In this document: one piece after another, positions 55,470-64,000 of the stretch
Layout: every line of letters starts with the position of its first letter
Numbering within the stretch: the first letter of the stretch is position 1
DNA from: Enterococcus sp. 9E7_DIV0242
Lineage (GTDB): Bacteria; Bacillota; Bacilli; Lactobacillales; Enterococcaceae
NCBI RefSeq assembly: GCF_002140975.2
Contig: NZ_CP147247.1
Location: 124,001-188,000 of the forward strand
DNA: 64,000 bases
Reading direction: 5' to 3'
Notes under the pieces: generated by a model
The model's database searches: none
Told to the model about the DNA's origin: nothing
The model's input: the letters and a program-made list of their open reading frames with translations, nothing else
Translations under genes and position numbers: made by a program

Positions 55470-56266
55470 GACAACGTGTCATTACTGCAGTCGTTGCTTT
55501 AGTCCTGTTTATTCCAATTATTGTCTATGGAGGAATAGCTATAGAACTGACAGCTGCTGTGTTAGCTGTAGTGGGTGTCTATGAATTATTTAGAATGAAA
55601 GGACTTGAGGTCCTGAGCTTTGAAGGTGTGGTTGCTTCTCTAGCCGCAGTAGTGTTGATCTTGCCGAAAGAACGCTGGTTTTTCTTTTTACCGGAGAAAA
55701 CAGACAACTTTATGCTATTTTATCTGATGGTCATGATCTTATTGGGGGCATTGGTTGCATCAAAAAATACGTATAGTATTTCTCAAGCAGGTTTTCCTGT
55801 GATTGTCAGCCTATATGTCGGTGTTGGGTTCCAAAACTTCGTAGCTGCCAGAAGCTCTGGCTTAGTTGTTTTACTGTATGCACTATTCGTAGTATGGGCA
55901 ACAGATATTGGGGCATATATGGTTGGTAGAAAATATGGGAAAAGAAAACTGTTTCCTGCTGTATCACCGAACAAAACAATTGAAGGCTCGATTGGTGGGA
56001 TTGTATCCGCAGTGGTCGTGGCAGTACTTTATATCGCCTTTGTACCTGGGAAAGAAGCTTTTACGTATGACATGCCGATCATGATTGTACTGACGATCAT
56101 TTTTTCTATTGTCGGACAATTTGGTGATTTAGTTGAGTCTTCTATAAAAAGATATTATGATGTCAAGGATTCCGGAAAGATACTTCCGGGACATGGTGGG
56201 ATTTTAGACCGCTTTGACAGTTTATTGTTTGTTTTTCCGATCATGCATTTGCTCGGACTGTTTTAA
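55466..56266 (+). CDS. cdsA: Phosphatidate cytidylyltransferase
   Basis: Integral membrane enzyme of 266 residues with about seven membrane segments, making CDP-diacylglycerol for phospholipids. The C-terminal signature region reads LFPAVSPNKTIEGSIGG, GQFGDLVESSIKRYYDVKD and the catalytic PGHGGILDRFDSLL. It starts inside uppS (ATGA), so the two are co-translated. Confidence 0.96.
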   Translation: MRQRVITAVVALVLFIPIIVYGGIAIELTAAVLAVVGVYELFRMKGLEVLSFEGVVASLAAVVLILPKERWFFFLPEKTDNFMLFYLMVMILLGALVASKNTYSISQAGFPVIVSLYVGVGFQNFVAARSSGLVVLLYALFVVWATDIGAYMVGRKYGKRKLFPAVSPNKTIEGSIGGIVSAVVVAVLYIAFVPGKEAFTYDMPIMIVLTIIFSIVGQFGDLVESSIKRYYDVKDSGKILPGHGGILDRFDSLLFVFPIMHLLGLF

Positions 56267-56603
56267 AACAAGAGAAGGGAAGGTGTGAAAGAGGAGTGTG
56301 CTATTGGCTGGTCTAAAGCCTCTTAGCATGAATACATGACATTCGAAACGTTTTTTTGAACTTTGAGATTTAGAATAATGTATTTCAGTTTTGCCGGGCA
56401 GAGCCAGTGAACGGTGATAGACCCGTAGCAACGTGAAACGAGAAATATAGCTGTAAGGGCAGTTTCTATACGCGCTTTATAAAGCTTCATGAGTATAAAT
56501 GAAGCGGATATTTCAGAGAATGTAGTGATTCAATAGTGAATCCATCTACTTTTTTTGCCTCAAAGCAAAATGCTTGTATCACAGCCTCTTTCTTTCTATT
56601 ATT
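56267..56603 (+). other. Structured leader or small RNA region before dxr
   Basis: This is 337 bp with no gene. Several hairpins are visible: a CGGG/CCCG pair inside TGCCGGGCAGAG...GACCCGTAGCA near 56393-56432, GCTTCAT/ATGAAGC near 56484-56505, and a terminator at 56521-56557. dxr begins 46 bp after the terminator. I do not recognise a known riboswitch class. Confidence 0.5.
56521..56557 (+). terminator. Terminator in the cdsA-dxr gap
   Basis: GTAGTGATTCA pairs with TGAATCCATCTAC (one bulge), followed by seven T. Confidence 0.75.
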
Positions 56604-57767
56604 ATGAAAAAAATTGCATTATTAGGAGCAACAGGCTCTATTGGAACCAGTACAGCTGATGTGGTCAAGGCTTATCCTGGTCGCTTTCAAATTGTTTCTC
56701 TGACATTTCACTCCAATGTGACAAAGGGGAAGGAACTAATTGAGGAATTTTCTCCGGCCTATGTTGGTGTAGGTTCAGAAACAATCAAGGCAGAACTGGA
56801 GCTGCTTTATCCTACCATTCGATTTGGTGTAGGTGAAGCGGGGATGATCGAAGCCGTAGAACTTCCGGAAATTGATGTTGTTTTAACTGCAGTGACTGGT
56901 AGTATCGGACTTCATCCTACATTGGCAGCAATCGAAGCGGGGAAGGATATCGCTTTGGCAAACAAGGAAACCTTGGTTATGGCCGGTGAGTGGGTCATGG
57001 CAGCTGCAAAAAGAAACAATGTATCCATTTTACCTGTAGATAGTGAGCACTCTGCGATTTTTCAATGCTTGGAAGGACAGCATCCCGAAGGGAATGTAAA
57101 GGAGCTTGTTATCACAGCTTCCGGCGGCAGCTTTCGAGATTTATCTAGAGCTGAGCTGAAAGAAGTAACTCTGGAACAGACCTTGAATCATCCGAACTGG
57201 TCAATGGGTGCAAAAATAACGGTTGACTCTTCGACAATGGTCAACAAAGGGCTTGAGGTCATTGAGGCTCATTGGTTATTTAATATGAATTATGATAGAA
57301 TAAAAGTTGTTTTGCACAAAGAAAGTATTGTTCATTCGATGGTTGTTTTTCAGGATGGTGCTTATTTGGCACAATTGGGACCAAGTGATATGAGGGAACC
57401 GATTCAATATGCGCTGACCTATCCGGAAAGACTGCCGATAAAAAATGAGAAAGCTTTTGATTTAACCCAAATCAGCCAGTTGAATTTTGCTGAGATGGAT
57501 ATGGTACGTTTCCCAATGCTGAAACTGGCATTTACTGTCGGGGAAAAAGGCGGCGCCTATCCGACTGTTTTCAATGCAGCGAATGAAGTAGCTGTGGCTG
57601 CTTTTATTGCAGGAAAGATTTCTTACCTGCAAATTGAGGAACTGATTACAAAAGCTGTTGAAAATCACAAAGAGCAGCAGTCAGTTACATTAGAAGATGT
57701 AATCACTGTTGATAAAGAAATTCGTAAAACTGTAGAAAGATGGATAGAGGAAGAAGGAAACTTATGA
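56604..57767 (+). CDS. dxr: 1-deoxy-D-xylulose-5-phosphate reductoisomerase
   Basis: Protein of 387 residues, the first committed enzyme of the MEP isoprenoid pathway, feeding UppS. NADPH site LLGATGSIGTSTADVV, metal-binding VDSEHSAIFQC and the loop MVNKGLEVIEAHWLFNM are present. The start MKKIALLGATG fits family N-termini, but no ribosome binding site is visible upstream (TTTCTTTCTATTATT). A TTG ten codons earlier lacks one too. It overlaps rseP by 4 bp. Confidence 0.96.
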   Translation: MKKIALLGATGSIGTSTADVVKAYPGRFQIVSLTFHSNVTKGKELIEEFSPAYVGVGSETIKAELELLYPTIRFGVGEAGMIEAVELPEIDVVLTAVTGSIGLHPTLAAIEAGKDIALANKETLVMAGEWVMAAAKRNNVSILPVDSEHSAIFQCLEGQHPEGNVKELVITASGGSFRDLSRAELKEVTLEQTLNHPNWSMGAKITVDSSTMVNKGLEVIEAHWLFNMNYDRIKVVLHKESIVHSMVVFQDGAYLAQLGPSDMREPIQYALTYPERLPIKNEKAFDLTQISQLNFAEMDMVRFPMLKLAFTVGEKGGAYPTVFNAANEVAVAAFIAGKISYLQIEELITKAVENHKEQQSVTLEDVITVDKEIRKTVERWIEEEGNL

Positions 57768-59023
57768 AAACAATCATTACGTTTATTATTGTCTTTGGGA
57801 TTCTTGTCTTGGTACATGAATTCGGCCATTTCTTCTTTGCAAAGCGCGCGGGTATTTTAGTTCGTGAGTTTGCTATAGGGATGGGACCAAAGATATTTTC
57901 TCATCAAGGGAAAGACGGTACAGCGTACACTCTTCGGATTTTGCCGGTAGGTGGTTATGTTCGAATGGCTGGTGCAGATGAGGATGAGGTAGAGCTAAAG
58001 CCTGGGATGCAGCTGTCATTAGTCGTCAATGACGAAAACAAAGTCACCAAGATCAATACGAGTAAAAAAGTCCAATTACCGAACAGTATCCCGATCGAGC
58101 TGTTGGATTATGACTTGGAAAAAGAGCTGTTTATTAAAGGCTATGAAAATGGTGATGAATCTCAAGAAGTAACTTATATGGTTGACCATGATGCGAATAT
58201 CATTGAGCCGAATGGTGTTGAAGTTCGAATCGCACCTGTAGATGTTCAGTTTCAATCTGCAAAGCTTGGTCAGAGAATGCTGACAAACTTTGCCGGTCCA
58301 ATGAATAATTTTATTTTAGCAGTTGTCTTGTTCACCGTATGGGTTTTCATGAATGGTGGCGTAACAGTTACTGATACGAATAAGATCGGAGAAGTTCAAG
58401 CAGGTGGCGTTGCTGCGGAAGCTGGATTAAAAGAAAATGACGAAATTCTTTCTGTTGATGGCAAGAAAATTACGGATTGGCAGAGCTTGATTACAATCGT
58501 TCAAGGGAACCCGGAGAAAGCACTTGGTTTCGAAGTAAAACGAGGCGATAAAACGCAGAATATCACAGTGACACCAGAAGCAGATGACTCAGATACCGGA
58601 AAAATTGGGATTGCAGTCCCCAAGAAGACTGGGTTTACAGATAAGCTATTGGGTGGAGTGACAGAGACGATCAACAATTCAACCTTGATTTTCAAAACCT
58701 TGGGTTCATTGTTCACGAACTTTAATTTGAATAAGCTTGGTGGACCTGTCATGATGTTCCAGATGTCTTCAGAAGCATCTAAAGCTGGGTTTGAAACAGT
58801 TATCTTGCTGATGGCAATGTTATCTGTGAACTTAGGTATAGTAAATCTTTTGCCGATTCCAGCATTGGACGGTGGGAAACTGGTTCTGAATGTTTTTGAA
58901 GGAATCAGAGGAAAACCATTGAGTCAGGAAAAGGAAATGATTATTACATTAGTAGGTGTCGGTCTTGTCATGGTATTGATGATATTAGTGACATGGAACG
59001 ACATCCAGCGCTTCTTTTTCTAG
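57764..59023 (+). CDS. rseP: RseP/Eep-type site-2 zinc metalloprotease
   Basis: Membrane protease of 419 residues. The first membrane segment carries HEFGHFFFAKRAG (zinc His-Glu-x-x-His), a central PDZ domain spans about 200-290 (VQAGGVAAEAGLKENDEILS), and the third zinc ligand lies in the LDG motif PIPALDGGKL. Enterococcal Eep cleaves anti-sigma factors and pheromone precursors within the membrane; a similar role is inferred. ATG 57764 overlaps the dxr stop. Confidence 0.95.
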   Translation: MKTIITFIIVFGILVLVHEFGHFFFAKRAGILVREFAIGMGPKIFSHQGKDGTAYTLRILPVGGYVRMAGADEDEVELKPGMQLSLVVNDENKVTKINTSKKVQLPNSIPIELLDYDLEKELFIKGYENGDESQEVTYMVDHDANIIEPNGVEVRIAPVDVQFQSAKLGQRMLTNFAGPMNNFILAVVLFTVWVFMNGGVTVTDTNKIGEVQAGGVAAEAGLKENDEILSVDGKKITDWQSLITIVQGNPEKALGFEVKRGDKTQNITVTPEADDSDTGKIGIAVPKKTGFTDKLLGGVTETINNSTLIFKTLGSLFTNFNLNKLGGPVMMFQMSSEASKAGFETVILLMAMLSVNLGIVNLLPIPALDGGKLVLNVFEGIRGKPLSQEKEMIITLVGVGLVMVLMILVTWNDIQRFFF

Positions 59024-59150
59024 TCAAATGATGGGTGATTTATTGGGGAAGGCCTGCTCACATTTGATGAGAGACAAACACAAATTAGTAGTTAGCGCGG
59101 CAGAGGGTCAGCAGGATTGCTTGTTATTCTGTCGGTTTATTGGAAAATAG

Positions 59151-60902
<1,752 letters not shown>

Positions 60903-60905
60903 TCT

Positions 60906-60926
60906 AAAAGGAGTGAAACTGATCAT
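60906..60926 (+). terminator. Left arm of the proS terminator, separated by the IS
   Basis: The 21-bp left arm (60906-60926, starting AAAAGGAGTG) is the perfect reverse complement of the right arm at 62457-62477, which is followed by more T. Without the IS they would form one terminator with a CTTTT loop. Confidence 0.9.
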
Positions 60927-60934
60927 CTTTTATG
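60927..60934. repeat. Left 8-bp target site duplication
   Basis: CTTTTATG, identical to 62452-62459. Confidence 0.93.
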
Positions 60935-62451
60935 GGCTCTATAATAAATGGGACTGATGAAAGTAGAAATACTTTTTTCAGTCCCATGTTTATTTTTATC
61001 TAAAAAAACATATCGTTCTCTGATAGGATTAAGTCACCACAACCAAATCTAATCGGAAGGAACGATATGCTATGACTAATACTATCAAAAAAATGCTACG
61101 AATAATAGACAAAAACCTAACTATTTCAGAAGTCTCAGAACAAAAAATCAAAGGAACGCAGACACTTATCGTTCACGCCAAGCTTTCTCCCTGTATGGCT
61201 CATTGTCCCTACTGCTCTTCTTCAAAAGTTCCCCTCACGGGGAAACAAGCAGTGGTTAAAAATGGAACAAAAGCGACAATGATTCGTTTTGATTCCTATC
61301 AATACTTGCCCCTAGCCATGAAATTAGCGAAACAACGCTACTTTTGTCGTTCCTGTTCTCGCCACTGGACGGCTCAGTCTTATTTCGTTGCACCACATTG
61401 CTTTATTGCCAAACAGTTACAGATTAAAATTCTTGCACTACTAAAAGAGAAGATATCTCTTCGCCTGATTGCCTCTCTGTGCCATGTCTCTATTACGACA
61501 GTCATTCGTGTACTTAAGACAACAGAAGCCTATCTTCCTACACGAAAACGAACCTATCTGCCTTCTGTTTTAATGGTTGATGAATTCCGTTCTCATACGT
61601 CTATTGAAGATAAGATGAGTTTTATTTGTGCTGATGGAGAAACAGGTGAACTGATTGATATTCTTCCTTCTAGAAAATTGAACCATTTGGTTCATTACTT
61701 TCAAAAATGTTCAAATCCGGAGAAGGTACAATTTCTAGTCACAGATATGAATGCCGCTTATTTTCAATTGATTCCCCGTGTATTCCCTCAAGCAAAGTTG
61801 GTCGTTGACCGATTTCATGTTGTTCAACACCTTAATCGGGCCTTTAATGCCTTTCGTATCAAAGAGGTTGCGCGATTGAGACAGGAAAATAAACATCCTT
61901 TAGCGAATAAATTAAAAAGTAATTGGCGCTTTTTATTGAAAAATCGAGCCCATGTTAATCATTCGACCTACAAAACTTGGCGCAGCTTTAGAGCCCCTAA
62001 GTTTCCTTATCTGACAGAAGCCATGATGATTGATCGACTCCTTGAGTTTTCTCCGGCACTGCGTTTTACGTATCAAGTATTTCATGAATTAACCGAGGCT
62101 TTCCGAAGGAAAGATCATGAACAATTCTTTGAACAACTACGGACCCTTCCAGAAGAATTAGATGAAGTATTTCGTCAATCAATCACCAACTTATTAACCT
62201 ATGAAGAAGGAATCCGAAACGCCATGATTTATCCTTATTCGAATGGAAAAATAGAAGCAATGAATACTCATATAAAAGCACTAAAGCGTGTCTCTTATGG
62301 GTTTAAATCCTTTCAAAATATGAAAACACGAATTTTTCTTATGAACGATCTGATAAAAATGACATAACAAAGAAGTTGGTTATCAAAAGATTTTCTCTTT
62401 CAATAACCAACCTCCTTATTTCTACTCATCAGTCCAATTTGACAATGAGCC
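60935..62451 (+). mobile_element. ISL3-family insertion sequence, complete, 1517 bp
   Basis: The element is bounded by 8-bp direct repeats CTTTTATG. Its terminal inverted repeats are imperfect: left GGCTC...GGACTGATGA..GTAGAAATA against right GGCTC...GGACTGATGA.GTAGAAATA when read inward. Size, 8-bp duplication and transposase fit ISL3. It carries an internal hairpin GGGACTGA/TCAGTCCC at 60950-60985 and a hairpin GTTGGTTAT/ATAACCAAC at 62375-62411 after the transposase. The intact ends and duplication suggest recent insertion. I cannot name the exact IS. Confidence 0.93.
61072..62367 (+). CDS. tnp: ISL3-family transposase
   Basis: Protein of 431 residues, intact. The N-terminal zinc-binding part has CPYC and CRSC pairs, followed by a helix-turn-helix (ISLRLIASLCHVSITTVIRV) and the DDE catalytic domain: Asp in LMVDEFRSH, Asp in FLVTDMNAAYF, the LVVDRFHVVQHLNRAF block, and a late Glu in YSNGKIEAMNTHIKAL. 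GGAAGG lies 11 nt before the ATG. It should be functional. Confidence 0.95.
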   Translation: MTNTIKKMLRIIDKNLTISEVSEQKIKGTQTLIVHAKLSPCMAHCPYCSSSKVPLTGKQAVVKNGTKATMIRFDSYQYLPLAMKLAKQRYFCRSCSRHWTAQSYFVAPHCFIAKQLQIKILALLKEKISLRLIASLCHVSITTVIRVLKTTEAYLPTRKRTYLPSVLMVDEFRSHTSIEDKMSFICADGETGELIDILPSRKLNHLVHYFQKCSNPEKVQFLVTDMNAAYFQLIPRVFPQAKLVVDRFHVVQHLNRAFNAFRIKEVARLRQENKHPLANKLKSNWRFLLKNRAHVNHSTYKTWRSFRAPKFPYLTEAMMIDRLLEFSPALRFTYQVFHELTEAFRRKDHEQFFEQLRTLPEELDEVFRQSITNLLTYEEGIRNAMIYPYSNGKIEAMNTHIKALKRVSYGFKSFQNMKTRIFLMNDLIKMT

Positions 62452-62459
62452 CTTTTATG
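62452..62459. repeat. Right 8-bp target site duplication
   Basis: CTTTTATG, copy of 60927-60934. Its last three bases also begin the right terminator arm (62457-62477). Confidence 0.93.
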
Positions 62460-62534
62460 ATCAGTTTCACTCCTTTTTTCGTTGAACATGGATTTATTTT
62501 TTACTTTTATTCTGTTGGCTTCGTTCTTTTTCGT

Positions 62535-62540
62535 TATAAT
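62535..62540 (+). promoter_or_regulatory. -10 box of the two-component system
   Basis: Perfect TATAAT 30 bp before the response-regulator start, outside the IS. The -35 is weak. Confidence 0.45.
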
Positions 62541-62570
62541 AGAAGTACTGTATGAAATGAGGAGAAGGCA

Positions 62571-63248
62571 ATGAAAAAAATTTTACTGATAGAAGATGAT
62601 GAACATTTACGTAGAGGGATATCCTTTACTTTGGAGCAAGAAGGGTATACTTTGATCAGCCATGACCGAATCTCAGGTGCGTTGGCTATTCTCAAGGAGG
62701 AACAGCCAAGCTTGATTATTCTTGATGTCAATCTTCCTGACGGAAATGGGCTGGAGCTATGCCGTGATATTCGTAAGGTCAGTCAGACACCCCTATTCTT
62801 TTTAACTGCGTTAGATATGGAAATGGATGTGGTTGCCGGATTATCTGTTGGTGGAGATGACTACATCACTAAGCCATTTTCATTAGCTATCCTGAAAGCC
62901 AAGGTAGCCGCTGTTTTTCGTCGGGAAGAATCCTACACACAAAAAATTATTGCTCCACCCTTCACTTTGAACGTAGAGCGTAATTGTTTGTTAAAAAATG
63001 AAATAGAAATCTTGCTTAGCGCGACGGAATACCGCATTGTCAGTTATTTTATTAAAAACCGTGGGATCGTTTTAGAAAAAGAGCAAATTCTTAGTGTGCT
63101 TTGGGACGAACAGGGGAAATTCATTGATGAAAATACGCTTTCGGTAAATATTCGGAGGATCCGCTTAAAAATCGAAGACGATCCGCAACAACCACGATAT
63201 ATCAAAACAGTCAGAGGCGTAGGGTATATCTGGGAAAAGGAGGGGTAG
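62571..63248 (+). CDS. OmpR-family response regulator
   Basis: Protein of 225 residues. Receiver domain (1-115) with acidic pocket LIEDDEHL, phospho-acceptor Asp in IILDVNLPDGNG, and KPFSLAIL. The C-terminal winged helix (about 130-225) includes EYRIVSYFIKNRGIVLEKEQ and YIKTVRGVGYIWEK. GAGGAGAAGG precedes the ATG. It is 1 base from the histidine kinase, with which it forms a pair. The regulated process is not visible. Confidence 0.95.
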   Translation: MKKILLIEDDEHLRRGISFTLEQEGYTLISHDRISGALAILKEEQPSLIILDVNLPDGNGLELCRDIRKVSQTPLFFLTALDMEMDVVAGLSVGGDDYITKPFSLAILKAKVAAVFRREESYTQKIIAPPFTLNVERNCLLKNEIEILLSATEYRIVSYFIKNRGIVLEKEQILSVLWDEQGKFIDENTLSVNIRRIRLKIEDDPQQPRYIKTVRGVGYIWEKEG

Positions 63249-63249
63249 C

Positions 63250-64000
63250 ATGTTGATCAGCGGGTTACTACTTGGTACAGTGATTGTCCTGACACTGCTA
63301 CTTCTAAAGAGCAGGAGAACCTACGAGGAAGAGTTGGAGAAAGCGACCGTCATACTGGAGCAAGTGATTCAAGATGATTTTTCTATAGAATCGTTGACCT
63401 ATAAGGAAGGACAGGAAGCAAAGCTGGCCTTCAAAGCAATGAGAGTTGCTGAAATCAATAGAGAATATGCTAGACAGGCGGCAGAAGAGCAGACGAAGAC
63501 ACAGGAGCTGGTGGCTGATATTTCCCATCAAATGAGAACACCATTATCTAGCATCATGATGTACCTTGAGTTACTAGAAGATGAACAGCTGCCTCAAAAA
63601 GAGCAGAAGGAATTTTTGAATCGAGTGTCAGCCAGTTCAGCAAAATTGTCCTGGCTGATTTCTGAATTTATTACGATTGCCAGATTTGAAGCCAAAGCAA
63701 TGAAGGTCCAAATCACAGATGGACAGCTGAATGAGACAATTTATCAGGCAATCGATATGAACAGCGAGCAGGCGCGTAAAAAAAGAATCCGGTTTTCCTT
63801 TCAACCCAAAACTGCGATCAGCTTACCACATGATGCTCACTGGACGAGAGAGGCGATCAGTAATATTCTGGATAATGCGGTAAAGTATTCGCTTGATGGC
63901 TCTGAAGTGAAAATAGAGATCGAACAACTGGTTTTTTACACAAGAATCCGTATTATCAATTCAGGAAGAACACTTTCAGCCTCTGAACAGTTGCTTGTTT
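63250..64000 (+). CDS. Sensor histidine kinase, 3' end beyond the window
   Basis: The frame starts at ATG 63250 after AGGAGGGG and stays open to the last base, so at least 250 residues are present. One membrane segment (about 2-19) leads straight into a coiled cytoplasmic linker; there is no extracellular sensor. The H-box is VADISHQMRTPLSSI, and the N-box AISNILDNAVKYS. The G-boxes lie beyond the window. It probably senses from within the membrane or through a partner protein. Confidence 0.93.
   Translation, partial: MLISGLLLGTVIVLTLLLLKSRRTYEEELEKATVILEQVIQDDFSIESLTYKEGQEAKLAFKAMRVAEINREYARQAAEEQTKTQELVADISHQMRTPLSSIMMYLELLEDEQLPQKEQKEFLNRVSASSAKLSWLISEFITIARFEAKAMKVQITDGQLNETIYQAIDMNSEQARKKRIRFSFQPKTAISLPHDAHWTREAISNILDNAVKYSLDGSEVKIEIEQLVFYTRIRIINSGRTLSASEQLLV

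Overview
The window is about 64 kb of low-GC Gram-positive chromosome that reads as Enterococcus. The basis is the core gene order (phoH-pgpH-ybeY-dgkA-era-recO-glyQS and rpsB-tsf-pyrH-frr-...-uppS-cdsA-dxr-rseP-proS), Zur/S21/YqeY neighbours, a glycine T-box, strong AGGAGG-type ribosome binding sites and enterococcal-style intergenic hairpins containing GTCCCACGCTCTT. I cannot assign a species. No tRNA, rRNA, CRISPR array or prophage was seen.

Layout. 1-3.1 kb: MurNAc catabolism (murQ fragment, murP PTS, RpiR-type regulator). 3.1-5.7 kb: two paralogous histidine phosphatases and a metallo-beta-lactamase-fold hydrolase on the minus strand. 6-8.6 kb: guaC, then a PadR regulator with a six-TM membrane partner. 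8.8-11.9 kb: vitamin B6 salvage (pdxU ECF S-component, pdxK, divergent pdxR). 12-16.5 kb: nitroreductase, pgcA, proC, a zinc-sensor-like ArsR protein and a small secreted protein. 17-20.2 kb: hom-thrC-thrB. 20.2-33 kb: housekeeping block (PPDK regulator, zur, rpsU, yqeY, phoH, pgpH, ybeY, dgkA, era, recO, AAA ATPase, T-box-glyQS). 33-36 kb: GNAT, yidC, acyP, 23S-type RNA methyltransferase. 36-38.4 kb: a repeat-rich spacer, an MFS pump and a hexapeptide acyltransferase. 38.6-46.2 kb: an accessory glycan locus (PTS EIIC, GH3, LacI regulator, GH29, GH1) whose promoter is bracketed by two identical 14-bp palindromes. 46.2-60.9 kb: translation and envelope genes (rpsB, tsf, pyrH, frr, an ABC transporter with a PASTA protein, uppS, cdsA, dxr, rseP, proS). 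60.9-62.5 kb: an ISL3-type insertion sequence. 62.5-64 kb: a two-component system, the kinase cut by the window end.

How it works together. Most of the window is conserved core: cell-wall precursor and lipid-carrier synthesis (uppS, cdsA, dxr, dgkA), protein synthesis (rpsB, tsf, frr, glyQS, proS), and membrane proteolysis and insertion (rseP, yidC). Accessory islands are the MurNAc operon, the B6 salvage genes, the glycoside locus and the IS.

The strongest unexpected signals are the following. (1) The IS is inserted exactly in the loop of the proS terminator, with an intact 8-bp target duplication and 21-bp terminator arms on either side. (2) An FtsX-like ABC transporter is translationally coupled to a membrane-anchored multi-PASTA protein in the cell-wall cluster. 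(3) The GH1 enzyme has the phospho-glycosidase Ser and Tyr but Asn where the phosphate-binding Lys is expected, in a locus with EIIC but no EIIA or EIIB. (4) dxr has a structured leader ending in a terminator and lacks a visible ribosome binding site. (5) Clean operator dyads with 12-bp spacers bracket the -10 boxes of the padR and pdxR promoters.
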